Assembly: GCF_008329565.1 (NCBI RefSeq) | Contig: NZ_NPKT01000013.1 | Span: 62,001-126,000, forward strand | Direction: 5' to 3' | Length of the DNA: 64,000 nt | DNA from: Mycolicibacterium sp. P1-5 | GTDB taxonomy: Bacteria; Actinomycetota; Actinomycetes; Mycobacteriales; Mycobacteriaceae | Shown here: in pieces, positions 33,684-42,438 of the stretch | How the letters are laid out: every line of letters starts with the position of its first letter | Position numbering within the stretch: position 1 is the stretch's first letter | Notes under the pieces: generated by a model | Seen by the model: only the letters and a program-made list of their open reading frames with translations | Database searches by the model: none | Told to the model about the DNA's origin: nothing | Made by a program: the position numbers and the translations under genes

Positions 33684-34511
33684 ATGGATGAGACAACAGG
33701 TTTGAAGGCACCATGCCGGCAGGTCACCCAGGAGGAGGTCGACCACCTTCACGAGTTCGGCTGGGTGAAGCTCAAGCGCTTCGTCGATCCCGACTTCGTC
33801 CGGACGATGCTCGATATGGCACGCGCCGGTATGGGGGAGGATGGAGACAGCAATCCGCTGCTCGAGGGTGCCGATCCGCTCGCTTACTTCAACGTGGGGC
33901 ATAGCGGCGGGCTGTCGAATCCGGTGCTGAGACCGCTCATCAATGACGTAGGCAAGAACGCCGCTCTGCTGCTGCAACGCAGGCAGGCCGATGGGTCGAG
34001 GATGGGAATCCGTTATTACTCAGACTTTTTCGTCCCGAAGCTACCGGTCAACAAAACGTCACGACACGGCGGTAACGGCCCGACCGCATTCCACCAAGAC
34101 TTCATCACCTTCGCCGTCGACCGGTCCGGTGGCATGACCTTCTGGTTCCCTCTCGAGTCCTACGGACCCCAGGCGGGGACCATGTCGTTCGTCAACCGGT
34201 CGCATCGCTGCGGAGTGCTCGGCGACTACACCACCTACGGCGACGGCGATGCCCTCGATGTCTTCCCCGAACTCCGCGACCTCGATATGAGTGAGCAGAT
34301 GACCTACGAGCTCGGTGACATCACGGTCCATACCCATCTCACCATCCACGGTGCCGGACCCAACCTGATGGACCGTCCCCGATGGGGTTACCTGCTGGTG
34401 GTCCAGCCGGCCGACATGTGTTGGAACGGGTCACGCTGCCCCAACTTCGATTCCACCGACATGACGCCGTGGGAGCCGCTGAGCGGCGAGCGCTTCCCCC
34501 TGATCGGCTGA
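33684..34511 (+). CDS. Phytanoyl-CoA dioxygenase (PhyH) family oxygenase
   Basis: A 275-residue Fe(II)/2-oxoglutarate-dependent oxygenase of the PhyH family. Iron ligands are His137 and Asp139 (FHQDF) and His222 in TIHGAGPN; a downstream Arg in RPRWGY fits the 2-oxoglutarate site. It would hydroxylate a carboxylic acid, CoA ester or cyclic substrate, consuming 2-oxoglutarate. It begins 14 bases after the amidohydrolase stop with GGGAG as ribosome site. In the cluster it is a third oxygenase besides two P450s. Confidence 0.88.
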   Translation: MDETTGLKAPCRQVTQEEVDHLHEFGWVKLKRFVDPDFVRTMLDMARAGMGEDGDSNPLLEGADPLAYFNVGHSGGLSNPVLRPLINDVGKNAALLLQRRQADGSRMGIRYYSDFFVPKLPVNKTSRHGGNGPTAFHQDFITFAVDRSGGMTFWFPLESYGPQAGTMSFVNRSHRCGVLGDYTTYGDGDALDVFPELRDLDMSEQMTYELGDITVHTHLTIHGAGPNLMDRPRWGYLLVVQPADMCWNGSRCPNFDSTDMTPWEPLSGERFPLIG

Positions 34512-34514
34512 TCC

Positions 34515-35048
34515 ATGACGAACGCAGCGGCCTTCACCAACAAGAGTTTCATGCAGATGTGCTGGGTGGTGCCCGACGTGCGGTCGGCCATCGATTCATG
34601 GGTCGACAGCGCCGGCGTAGGGCCGTTCTTCTGGTTCGACGGCGTCGACTGCGTCGGCGGACAGCATCGTGGCCGAGCCGCAGAATTCCCGAAGGTGACG
34701 GCCGCCATCGCCTATGCCGGCGATGTCCAGATCGAGCTGGTGGCCCAAGACAACGACGATCCCGGTGTCTTTCGCGATCTGTTCGGGCCAGGCCAATCGG
34801 GTCTGCACCATATGGCCCTGATCTGTAAAAACTACGAGTCCGAGCGTGACACGTACGTGGCCGCCGGAGCGGAGCTCGCTTTTGAAGGCACGATCGGCAA
34901 CAGCCGCACCTGCTGGGTCGACACCGCGGCGTCGCTGGGCTTCATGATCGAGTTGTTGGAGCAGAGCGCCTCCCGTGATGCCGGTTTCGCGGCGATGCGC
35001 GCCGCGGCCGAGTCGTGGGACGGCACCAATCCGATCACCAGCTTCTGA
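34515..35048 (+). CDS. VOC-family (glyoxalase-like) protein
   Basis: A 177-residue vicinal-oxygen-chelate protein. The first module begins QMCWVVPDVRSAIDSWVDSA, and the second has GLHHMALICKNYESERDTYV with the typical metal-site His and ends in GFMIELLEQ with a Glu. It resembles methylmalonyl-CoA epimerase/glyoxalase-like proteins; the family also includes dioxygenases, isomerases and binding proteins. It starts three bases after the PhyH stop and ends two bases before the ligase, so it is firmly in the operon. Reaction unknown. Confidence 0.82.
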   Translation: MTNAAAFTNKSFMQMCWVVPDVRSAIDSWVDSAGVGPFFWFDGVDCVGGQHRGRAAEFPKVTAAIAYAGDVQIELVAQDNDDPGVFRDLFGPGQSGLHHMALICKNYESERDTYVAAGAELAFEGTIGNSRTCWVDTAASLGFMIELLEQSASRDAGFAAMRAAAESWDGTNPITSF

Positions 35049-35050
35049 AC

Positions 35051-36682
35051 ATGGAACCGGCGTCGACCTTCCCACAGCTGCTCGCCGACGTGGTCGCGGA
35101 GCACGCCGACCACGATGCCCTCGTCTTCGGCGAGGAAGTGCTCACTTACGCCGAACTCGAGCGCCGGTCAAGCCGCTTGGCGCGCGCCCTGTTGGCGCTC
35201 GGGGTCGGAAAGGGCACGCGGATCGGCGTTCTCGCACCTGACAGCCCACTGATGTTGACAACGTTTTACGCCGCACTGCGTATCGGGGCGCTGGTCACCC
35301 CGATCAGCACGTTGGCCACCGCGACGGAGTTGGCGCACATCCTGCGCAACAGCGATGCCCAGATCCTCATCGGTGTACGCGAATTCCTGTCCCACGACTA
35401 CGCGCAACGTCTTGAAACCGCCTTGCCCGGGCTCAGCGACAGCGCCGCGTGCACGCTACGGCTTGCCGCTGTGCCGTATCTGAGATCGATCTGGCTCGAC
35501 AATGCCACCCGTCTGGGATGGGCACGGTCGACCGATGACCTCTTGCAGCGGGCCGATGCACCCGACGCGCCTGACGGTGCCCTGCTGGCCGCCGTCGAAC
35601 GCGAGGTCGCGCCCAGTGACGAAGCCTTCGTCGTGTACACCTCCGGCAGTACCGCCACACCCAAGGCTGTCGTCCACGGTCACTGGGCGACTGCGCGGCA
35701 ACCGGCCGTTCTCGCAACGTATTTCGATGTTCGGAGCAGCGACCGTACGTTGTGCTTGCTGCCGGCGTTCTGGATGGGCGGCATCTCGGCCGCGCTGCAG
35801 GTATTGAGCACCGGTGGCACATTGGTGTATCCGACCGGCCCAGATCTCGAGGTAGTGCTCGACACCATCGACCGTCATGCCGTCACCAACATCGTGATCT
35901 GGCACATGCTGGCCAAGCTCCGGGCTGCCGCGGAGGCGCGCCATATGGATCTCGCGTCGATCAAAATCACCACCGGGCCGTCATGGGACGGCCAGGGCAA
36001 CGAGATTCCGCGACATCTGCAGTCCCGCATGCTGGGGATGTCGGAGAGCTTCGCCCCCCACAGTGCCGAGCCGATCACCCGGCGTCTGCCCGAGTCCAAA
36101 TCCGGTGCCGCGGGGCGCGCCGTGAACGGCATCGAACGCCGAGTGGTCGACCCCAAGACCGGCACTGAGGTGCCCGCAGGTGAGGTCGGCGAGCTTCAGC
36201 TTCGCGGTGGCGCCCTGATGAAGGGCTTCTACAAAGCCGATCCGCGCGGCGTGTTCACAGCCGACGGGTTCTTCCCAACCCAGGATCTCGTCCGTATCGA
36301 CGCCGACGGCTACGCGTTCTTCGTTGGGCGCACCGGGGACATGATCAAGTCGAACTCTGCCAACGTTTCCCGCCTGGAGGTCGAGGAGGCGATGAATGCC
36401 CTGCCAGAGGTCGAGTTGGCACTGGTCACCGGGCTTCCGGACACCGAGCGCGGCGAGATCGTCGCCGCCGCAGTCATTCCCGCCCACGGGAGCGCGCCGA
36501 CCGAAGACGATCTTCGAACCCGTCTACGGGAAACGTTGTCGAGCTTCAAGATTCCCCGCCGAATCGTCTTCATCGCCCACGATGACGTGCCAAGAACGCC
36601 GACCGGCAAAGTCAAGCTCTACGAGCTCGCCCAACTGCTGACCACCAGCGGAAGCCACAACACATCAACCATTGTCCGATGA
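35051..36682 (+). CDS. Acyl-CoA synthetase / AMP-dependent ligase
   Basis: A 543-residue adenylate-forming enzyme (ANL superfamily). Motifs are YTSGSTATPKAV (about 195-206, ATP phosphate binding), RIDADGYAFFVGRTGDMIKS (hinge and ATP ribose) and PRTPTGKVKLYEL with the catalytic Lys near residue 518. It should activate a carboxylic acid as its CoA ester, the committing step for beta-oxidation-like breakdown. The ATG at 35051 is two bases after the VOC stop. The acid is unknown. The pathway context (two P450s, PhyH, hydratase, SDRs) suggests a cyclic or branched acid. Confidence 0.9.
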   Translation: MEPASTFPQLLADVVAEHADHDALVFGEEVLTYAELERRSSRLARALLALGVGKGTRIGVLAPDSPLMLTTFYAALRIGALVTPISTLATATELAHILRNSDAQILIGVREFLSHDYAQRLETALPGLSDSAACTLRLAAVPYLRSIWLDNATRLGWARSTDDLLQRADAPDAPDGALLAAVEREVAPSDEAFVVYTSGSTATPKAVVHGHWATARQPAVLATYFDVRSSDRTLCLLPAFWMGGISAALQVLSTGGTLVYPTGPDLEVVLDTIDRHAVTNIVIWHMLAKLRAAAEARHMDLASIKITTGPSWDGQGNEIPRHLQSRMLGMSESFAPHSAEPITRRLPESKSGAAGRAVNGIERRVVDPKTGTEVPAGEVGELQLRGGALMKGFYKADPRGVFTADGFFPTQDLVRIDADGYAFFVGRTGDMIKSNSANVSRLEVEEAMNALPEVELALVTGLPDTERGEIVAAAVIPAHGSAPTEDDLRTRLRETLSSFKIPRRIVFIAHDDVPRTPTGKVKLYELAQLLTTSGSHNTSTIVR

Positions 36683-36698
36683 GGGGAAACGACAGCAG

Positions 36699-37664
36699 AT
36701 GACCGAGTCACATGGCAGCCCCTCAGCCGAGCAGTACGTCCTATATGAGAAGGACCCGACGACCAAGATCGCCACGATCACGTTGGACCGTGCCAACGAA
36801 CTGAACGCGATGACCATCGATGCGCAACATCGTTACGCCGACCTCGTCCACAATGCCAGCGTCGACGACGACGTCAAGGTTCTGGTTATTCGGGCCAATG
36901 GGCCGAACCTCGGCAGCGGGGCGGATCTGTCGGAGCTGCTGGACCTGATGGCCGGCCGTGGCGACGGCACGATGAATCGTGCCGTGCGGGTACCGGAGGA
37001 TGCTGTCGTCTACCCGCCGGAAGGTACCTACCGTCGCCGTGCCACTACGGTCCAGTACTACACCGACCCGAGCGCGGGGATGCGTAGTCTGCAGGATTTC
37101 AAGAAGATCAGCATTCTCGAGGTACGCGGGTACTGCTACGGCTGGCACTTCTATCAGGCGGCCGACGCCGACATCGTGATCGCGTCGGAGGATTCGCTCT
37201 TCGGGCATGCCGCGTGGCGGTATGCGGGATTCGCTGCGCGACAATGGCAATGGTGCACGACCATGGGTGTCCGCAGGTTCATGGAGATGGTCTTCACAGG
37301 CCGACCCTTCACCGCCAAAGAAATGTATGACTGCGATTTCGTCAACGCCGTGGTCCCGTTCGATCAGCTCGAGACGATGACCGAGAAGTATGCGCTCGCC
37401 TGCGCGCGCACCCGGCCCACCGACACCGTATTCGCGCAGAAGACCTTCTTCGAGATATTCAAGCAGCACCAGGGCGAGTACATGGGCAGCATCCTGTCCG
37501 GGATGCTGGAATCGACGCTCGACCAACTCCGGCCGGACCCCGGCATCGACGGGATGGAACTCGATGAGGGCACCATCGGGCGGTTGACCGACACCGTCAA
37601 GGACAACGACGCGCAGTTTCCGCCCGACTGGCGATTGAGCCGGCGGGGTCGGGCGGGCGAATAG
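36699..37664 (+). CDS. Enoyl-CoA hydratase/isomerase family protein
   Basis: A 321-residue crotonase-fold protein. The N-terminal ITLDRANELNAMTIDAQ and the oxyanion-hole segment GSGADLSELLDL are typical, as are SILEVRGYCYGWHFYQAADA and ADIVIASEDSLFGHAAWR; an insertion of ~35 residues follows the first oxyanion loop, making it longer than common hydratases (~260). It probably hydrates or otherwise transforms an enoyl-CoA made after the ligase step. The ATG at 36699 is preferred; a TTG at 36672 overlapping the ligase gene is an alternative. Confidence 0.85.
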   Translation: MTESHGSPSAEQYVLYEKDPTTKIATITLDRANELNAMTIDAQHRYADLVHNASVDDDVKVLVIRANGPNLGSGADLSELLDLMAGRGDGTMNRAVRVPEDAVVYPPEGTYRRRATTVQYYTDPSAGMRSLQDFKKISILEVRGYCYGWHFYQAADADIVIASEDSLFGHAAWRYAGFAARQWQWCTTMGVRRFMEMVFTGRPFTAKEMYDCDFVNAVVPFDQLETMTEKYALACARTRPTDTVFAQKTFFEIFKQHQGEYMGSILSGMLESTLDQLRPDPGIDGMELDEGTIGRLTDTVKDNDAQFPPDWRLSRRGRAGE

Positions 37665-37675
37665 GGGCATCAATC

Positions 37676-38962
37676 ATGTTGACGATCACGAACGCAACCG
37701 TTTTCGACGGACACCGGCAACTTCCCGGTCGGCACAGCGTCACCCTCGACGGCAATACTATTGTCTCGCTGGATGATCCGCGTGCCGAGGCGAAGACGAC
37801 GCATGTGATCGACGCCGCAGGCATGACCCTCATGCCGGGGCTGATCACCTCCCATCTGCACGCGGATTTCTTCAAGTTCGACATCAACGACAGTGACCGG
37901 CTCGGCAAGGAGCGGCCACCAGGCGTCATGATGACGATCGGTGTTCGCACATGTCGAGTGTTGCTGGAAAGCGGATTCACCGGTTACTCCGGAGCCTCCT
38001 GTTCGAACGACATCGACGCCCAGCTGAAGATGGCCATCGAAGAAGACCTCATTCCCGGCCCGCGGATCCGGGCCTGCGGTCATCACCTCGGCACCACAGG
38101 GGATATGAACAACGGCGGACGTTGGTGGAAGTCGTACGAAACACCCGGCACCGACCTGTGTGCCGACGGTCCCGAAGCGCTGCGCAAGTTGGTCCGTGAG
38201 GAGATCAACCGGGGCGCCGAAACAATCAAGATCTTCGCCAGTGCCGGCCATGGGCAGCTGCACCGTACGACTCGCAACATGTCGCGCTCTGAGATCGCGG
38301 CCATCATCGAAACGGCGCATGAGCGAGGTGCCAAGGTGCGCGCGCATGTCGCCGACAAGGCGATGATCATGGAGTGCATCGAACTCGGTCTCGATGTCGT
38401 CGACCATGGCGATGAGATCGACGACGAAGTCATCGCGGCGATGGTCGAGGCCGGCACCTTCTGGGTGCCGAGCCTGATCTTTCCCTGGAGTCTGCTCAAA
38501 CTCGGGGTCGCCGAACAGAACGGTGTCACACAGGCCCACTACGATCACGTCCGCGCGATGCTGCCGGTCGCTCAAGCGGCCGGCGTTCGGATCCTCATCG
38601 GCGATGACTACAGCGGGGTGTTCCGCGACGCCATCGACGATGATCCGCTCGATCACCAAATCGGGAATTACGGACGCGAATTCGCCTACTACGGCGCGAT
38701 CGACGGATTATCGGCGCAGGATGTGCTCAGCTGGGGAACCCGCAACGCCGGTGAGCTGCTGGTGGATCCGCCCGCCCGAGTAGGGGTTATCGAGCCGGGC
38801 GCGTTGGCTGACCTCATCATCGTCGACGGTGATCCGGTCAATGACCTGTCAATACTGGCCCGGCCCAGGCAATCTCTGAAGGCCGTCATTCGCGACGGGG
38901 CACTGATCATCGACAGACTCAGCGATGCCAGGGCCGTGGTCGGCAGCGGCGTCGGCGGCTAA
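37676..38962 (+). CDS. Metal-dependent amidohydrolase (imidazolonepropionase-like)
   Basis: A 428-residue amidohydrolase-superfamily enzyme distinct from the ACMSD-like ones. Metal ligands appear as HLHAD (HxH), the Lys in ETIKIFASAGHG, His in AKVRAHVADKA, His in DVVDHGDEID and Asp in LIGDDYSG; the C-terminal PGALADLIIVDGDP is the usual end of the composite beta domain. It would hydrolyse a cyclic amide, ester or lactone-like bond. It starts 11 bases after the hydratase stop. A hydrolytic ring-opening role is inference. Confidence 0.87.
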   Translation: MLTITNATVFDGHRQLPGRHSVTLDGNTIVSLDDPRAEAKTTHVIDAAGMTLMPGLITSHLHADFFKFDINDSDRLGKERPPGVMMTIGVRTCRVLLESGFTGYSGASCSNDIDAQLKMAIEEDLIPGPRIRACGHHLGTTGDMNNGGRWWKSYETPGTDLCADGPEALRKLVREEINRGAETIKIFASAGHGQLHRTTRNMSRSEIAAIIETAHERGAKVRAHVADKAMIMECIELGLDVVDHGDEIDDEVIAAMVEAGTFWVPSLIFPWSLLKLGVAEQNGVTQAHYDHVRAMLPVAQAAGVRILIGDDYSGVFRDAIDDDPLDHQIGNYGREFAYYGAIDGLSAQDVLSWGTRNAGELLVDPPARVGVIEPGALADLIIVDGDPVNDLSILARPRQSLKAVIRDGALIIDRLSDARAVVGSGVGG

Positions 38963-39001
38963 GACAGCCACCACAAATCGATATCCCGGAATCGAGGAAG
39001 C

Positions 39002-39754
39002 TTGTCTACACGCCAGCAGCAGAGGGTCGTTTTCGTCAGCGGTGCGGGCTCGGGAATCGGACGCGCCGCGGCGGAGGCGTTCGTGGAGCGTGGCTACGCA
39101 ACGGTGCTCGCCGACATCGATGCAGAAAGTGGCGCAAAGACCCACGCCGAGCTCAGCGCACTGGGTGAATGTACCTACGTGCCATGTGATGTGGCCGACG
39201 ATGCCAGCGTTGGCGATGCGATAGCGCAGTGTGTCGCCACCTACGGACGCCTCGATGCGGCATTCAATGCCGCTGGAATCGACGGCGAACATGGCAAACC
39301 GACGGCCCAGTGCACCATGGAGAACTGGAACCGCGTCATCGCCGTCGACTTGACCGGAACGTTTTCCTGTATGCGCTACCAGATTCCGGCCATGATCGCC
39401 GCCGGCGGTGGCTCGATCGTCAACTGCGCCTCGGTGGCGGGGTTGCGTGCCGGACCGACGGTCCCGGCCTATACCGCTGCCAAGCATGGGGTGGTCGGCC
39501 TGACCCGGGTCGCAGCGAAGGAATACGCGAGCCACGGCATCCGGATCAACGCGATCTGTCCCGGCACCGTCGATACGCCGATGTTCCGGCGGTCGATGCC
39601 GCTCGAGACCGTCACCACTCTGCTGGCGAACACGCCCGTCGGTCGGCTCGCGGAGGCCAGCGAGATCGCCGACATCGCGTTGTGGCTATGTGATGACGCG
39701 CCAGGCTTTCTCACCGGGCAAGCGATCGCCGTAGACGGCGGCGTCGGGGCCTGA
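39002..39754 (+). CDS. Short-chain dehydrogenase/reductase
   Basis: A 250-residue classical SDR: SGAGSGIGRA cofactor loop, NAAG (in place of NNAG), catalytic Ser in NCASVAGLRAG, YTAAK, and a C-terminal TGQAIAVDGG. The start is a TTG at 39002, supported by GAGGAAG six bases upstream and no competing ATG. It lies 39 bp behind the amidohydrolase and 22 bp before the P450, in the same operon. It likely oxidises the hydroxyl introduced by one of the oxygenases; the substrate is unknown. Confidence 0.88.
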   Translation: MSTRQQQRVVFVSGAGSGIGRAAAEAFVERGYATVLADIDAESGAKTHAELSALGECTYVPCDVADDASVGDAIAQCVATYGRLDAAFNAAGIDGEHGKPTAQCTMENWNRVIAVDLTGTFSCMRYQIPAMIAAGGGSIVNCASVAGLRAGPTVPAYTAAKHGVVGLTRVAAKEYASHGIRINAICPGTVDTPMFRRSMPLETVTTLLANTPVGRLAEASEIADIALWLCDDAPGFLTGQAIAVDGGVGA

Positions 39755-39776
39755 CCGAACCGAGAGGACCAGTTTA

Positions 39777-40985
39777 ATGACCACCGCATCCACCGCGCAG
39801 ACCGGCGATCTGTACTACGACCCCTACGACGTCGAGATCGATCGAGACCCATACCCGACCTATGCCCGGCTTCGCGACGAGGCGCCCCTCTATTACAACG
39901 AGACGCATGACTTCTATGCGCTGAGCCGCCATGCCGATGTCGCCAAGAGCCTGGGCGATCGTGTCACCTTCTCCTCGAGTCGAGGCAATATCCTCGAGCT
40001 CATCAAGTCGGGCATAGTCATGCCCCCCGGCATGCTGATCTACGAGGATGCGCCCGCCCATCCGATCCACCGCAAATTGGTATCGAAATTATTCACCGCC
40101 AAGGCAATTGCCGCGCTCGAGCCGAAAATCAGGGCGTTCTCCGCGGCATGCCTCGACCCGCTCATCGGCACGCAGCGATTCGACATCGTCTCTGAGTTCG
40201 CCGCCCAGATGCCGATGCGCGTCATCGGCATGCTGCTCGGAATTCCGGAGACTGACCAAGAGGACATCCGCGACAAGAGCGATGCCAATCTGCGCGTGCG
40301 CGCAGGCAATGCGATGAAGTTCAACAAGGACAAGTTCGTGACGGGCGGTGCGTTCGCGGAATATGTCAGCTGGCGTGTCGATCACCCGTCCGATGACATC
40401 ATGACCGAGCTGTTGCACACTGAATTCACCGACGAGAACGGCGTCACCAGAACGCTGACGCCCAAAGAAGTGCAAACCTACGTGCAGGTTGTCGCCGGCG
40501 CAGGCAACGAGACGACCACTCGCACCATCGGCTGGACTGCAAAAATCCTCGCCGAACATCCCGACCAACGGAGCCACCTAGCCGCCGATCATTCGTTGAT
40601 ACCGAACGCAATAGAGGAAGTTCTGCGGTACGAATCCCCCGCCCCGCACATCGGTCGCTACGTTGCTGTCGACACCGAGTTCTACGACAAGAAGGTTCTG
40701 GCTGGCAGCGCCCTGCTACTGGTTGCAGGCGCGGCCAATCGCGACGAACGCCATTATGTCGACCCCGATCGATTCGACATCCGACGCCGGATCGCCTCGC
40801 CGGTCACCTTCGGATTAGGCGCGCATTTCTGCCTCGGTGCGGCCCTGGCGCGGCTAGAAGGCAGAATCGCGCTGGAGGAGATGCTCAAGCGATTCCCGGA
40901 ATGGGACGTCGACCTCAGCGACGCCCGGCTGACCCCCACGTCCACCGTCCGGGGTTGGGAACACCTGCCCCTGGTCATCAGCTGA
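39777..40985 (+). CDS. Cytochrome P450
   Basis: A 402-residue soluble P450. I-helix AGAGNETTT, ExxR in IEEVLRYESPA and haem loop FGLGAHFCLG with Cys352. The N-terminus (YYDPYDVEIDRDPYPTYARL) and several internal segments are closely similar to the P450 at 44032-45246, so the two are cluster paralogues. It would hydroxylate a hydrophobic substrate and needs a ferredoxin and reductase, neither of which is encoded in the cluster. I cannot assign a CYP family. Confidence 0.92.
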   Translation: MTTASTAQTGDLYYDPYDVEIDRDPYPTYARLRDEAPLYYNETHDFYALSRHADVAKSLGDRVTFSSSRGNILELIKSGIVMPPGMLIYEDAPAHPIHRKLVSKLFTAKAIAALEPKIRAFSAACLDPLIGTQRFDIVSEFAAQMPMRVIGMLLGIPETDQEDIRDKSDANLRVRAGNAMKFNKDKFVTGGAFAEYVSWRVDHPSDDIMTELLHTEFTDENGVTRTLTPKEVQTYVQVVAGAGNETTTRTIGWTAKILAEHPDQRSHLAADHSLIPNAIEEVLRYESPAPHIGRYVAVDTEFYDKKVLAGSALLLVAGAANRDERHYVDPDRFDIRRRIASPVTFGLGAHFCLGAALARLEGRIALEEMLKRFPEWDVDLSDARLTPTSTVRGWEHLPLVIS

Positions 40986-41014
40986 CGCCGCCACAGGACC
41001 GGACAGGACGCAAA

Positions 41015-41434
41015 ATGCACCGAATTGTGCTGAGCACCATCATCATTGATGCACCCTCCGATGATTACAGCGCCACTACCGACTTCTGGGCGGGTGCGCT
41101 GGACGCACAGGCCGTGCACCCGCGAGGCGCCCCCGACTATCGCATCCTCGATGGGGCCTCGGCTGATCTGCGTGTCGTCGTCCAGCAGGTGCACCAGGGC
41201 TCCGCGGGAGTACACCTGGATATCCATACTGACGACCTCGATGCGGAGGTGGAGCGGCTGGTGGGACTGGGCGCGACGGTCGTCGACGCGTCCTTCAAGG
41301 ATCATCCCGGGCAGTGGGTCATCATGGCCGACCCGGCCGGCAAGCAGTTCTGCGTGGTCAACGCCTTGAATCCGCTTCGGGCCCAAGCGGACCGCGACGC
41401 TTTCGAGCGGAAAGCGAAGGCAGTCAGCCCGTGA
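41015..41434 (+). CDS. Small VOC-family (glyoxalase-like) protein
   Basis: A 139-residue single glyoxalase-like unit pair. GVHLDIHTDDLDAEVERLVG carries the typical His, and WVIMADPAGKQFCVVNA the C-terminal module with a Phe-Cys instead of the usual acidic ligand, so metal binding is uncertain. The ATG at 41015 is 29 bases after the P450 stop. Its end overlaps the next gene as GTGA. Function in the pathway unknown; it may bind or isomerise an intermediate. Confidence 0.78.
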   Translation: MHRIVLSTIIIDAPSDDYSATTDFWAGALDAQAVHPRGAPDYRILDGASADLRVVVQQVHQGSAGVHLDIHTDDLDAEVERLVGLGATVVDASFKDHPGQWVIMADPAGKQFCVVNALNPLRAQADRDAFERKAKAVSP

Positions 41435-42342
41435 CAGAGATGCGCTTCGACGACCGGGTGGCCATCGTCACCGGGGCCGCGCGCGGTATCGGGCGCAGCT
41501 ACGCGCTGCTTCTGGCCTCCCGGGGCGCCCGTGTCGTCGTCGCCGACCATGGTGGCGGCCCCACCGGCGACGGATCGTCGCCCGAGCCCGCTATGGAGGT
41601 GGTGAGGGAGATTGCTGAGGCCGGCGGTGAGGCGGTCGGCTGCGGTGCCTCGGTGTCCGACGAGTCGTCGGCAGCGCAGATCATCGATACAGCCATCGAG
41701 GCGTTCGGCCGTCTGGACATCGTCGTCAACAACGCGGGCATCCACGATCCGCACGTGTTTCCCGATCTCACGATCGCGCAGTTCCAGCGGATGCTCGAGG
41801 TGCACTATCTCGGGACATTGTTCGTAATCCGGTCAGCGTGGCCATATTTCATCCGTGACCGCTACGGCCGGGTGGTCAACACGGTGTCGGAAGCAATGCT
41901 GGGCGGTGTTCCTGAATTGACCAGTTACGGGGCAGCAAAAGGTGCGGTGTTCGGGCTGACCCGCAATCTCGCGACCGAGGGCCACCCGCACGGAATCCGG
42001 GTCAACGCCATCGCGCCGCGCGCCTATACCCGGCTATCGGCCGAACACACCGAGAAGATGGCGGCTGAGCGCTCAGTGCCCAAAGAGATGATGGCCAAGT
42101 TCAGCGCCAGCATGACACCAGACCTCGTTGCACCGGCCGCGGCGTTCCTCGCCCACGAATCCTGCCCACTCAACGGTGAGATCCTGCAGGCCGGCCTGGG
42201 TGGTGTCGCGCGTATCGCCGTGTTGTGCAGTCAGGGCATTTCCAAGCGTGTACTCACCGTCGAGGACATCGCCGATAACCTCGACGCGATCATGGACATG
42301 ACCGGTGCTGAAATCAGAAGTGCCGCAGAGCAATCTGCGTGA
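41431..42342 (+). CDS. Short-chain dehydrogenase, MFE-2-like, last gene of the operon
   Basis: A 303-residue SDR with TGAARGIGRSYALLLASR, an insertion (VADHGGGPTGDGSSPEPAME), NNAG and YGAAK; the loop that should hold the catalytic Ser reads NTVSEAMLGGV. A C-terminal extension (residues ~250-303) resembles the SDR at 30448-31383, so both may handle related substrates. GTG start at 41431 overlaps the VOC stop by four bases; an ATG three codons downstream is an alternative. It ends the ten-gene operon; a hairpin follows at 42408-42435. Confidence 0.87.
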   Translation: MTEMRFDDRVAIVTGAARGIGRSYALLLASRGARVVVADHGGGPTGDGSSPEPAMEVVREIAEAGGEAVGCGASVSDESSAAQIIDTAIEAFGRLDIVVNNAGIHDPHVFPDLTIAQFQRMLEVHYLGTLFVIRSAWPYFIRDRYGRVVNTVSEAMLGGVPELTSYGAAKGAVFGLTRNLATEGHPHGIRVNAIAPRAYTRLSAEHTEKMAAERSVPKEMMAKFSASMTPDLVAPAAAFLAHESCPLNGEILQAGLGGVARIAVLCSQGISKRVLTVEDIADNLDAIMDMTGAEIRSAAEQSA

Positions 42343-42407
42343 TAGAAGATGCGTCGTCAGGACACAGTCTCAGGCGCGCATCCACATGGACGCCCACGCG
42401 GCGTTTA

Positions 42408-42435
42408 GCGCGACCGGCTGGGCACCGGTCAGCGC
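42408..42435. terminator. Hairpin between convergent transcripts
   Basis: GCGC-GACCGG and CCGGTC-A-GCGC form a 10-bp stem with one bulged A around the 7-base loop CTGGGCA. It sits between the end of the ten-gene operon (42342) and the stop of the convergent hydrolase pseudogene (42439). No T-run follows on either strand, so it is a likely but weak terminator. Confidence 0.5.
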
Positions 42436-42438
42436 GCA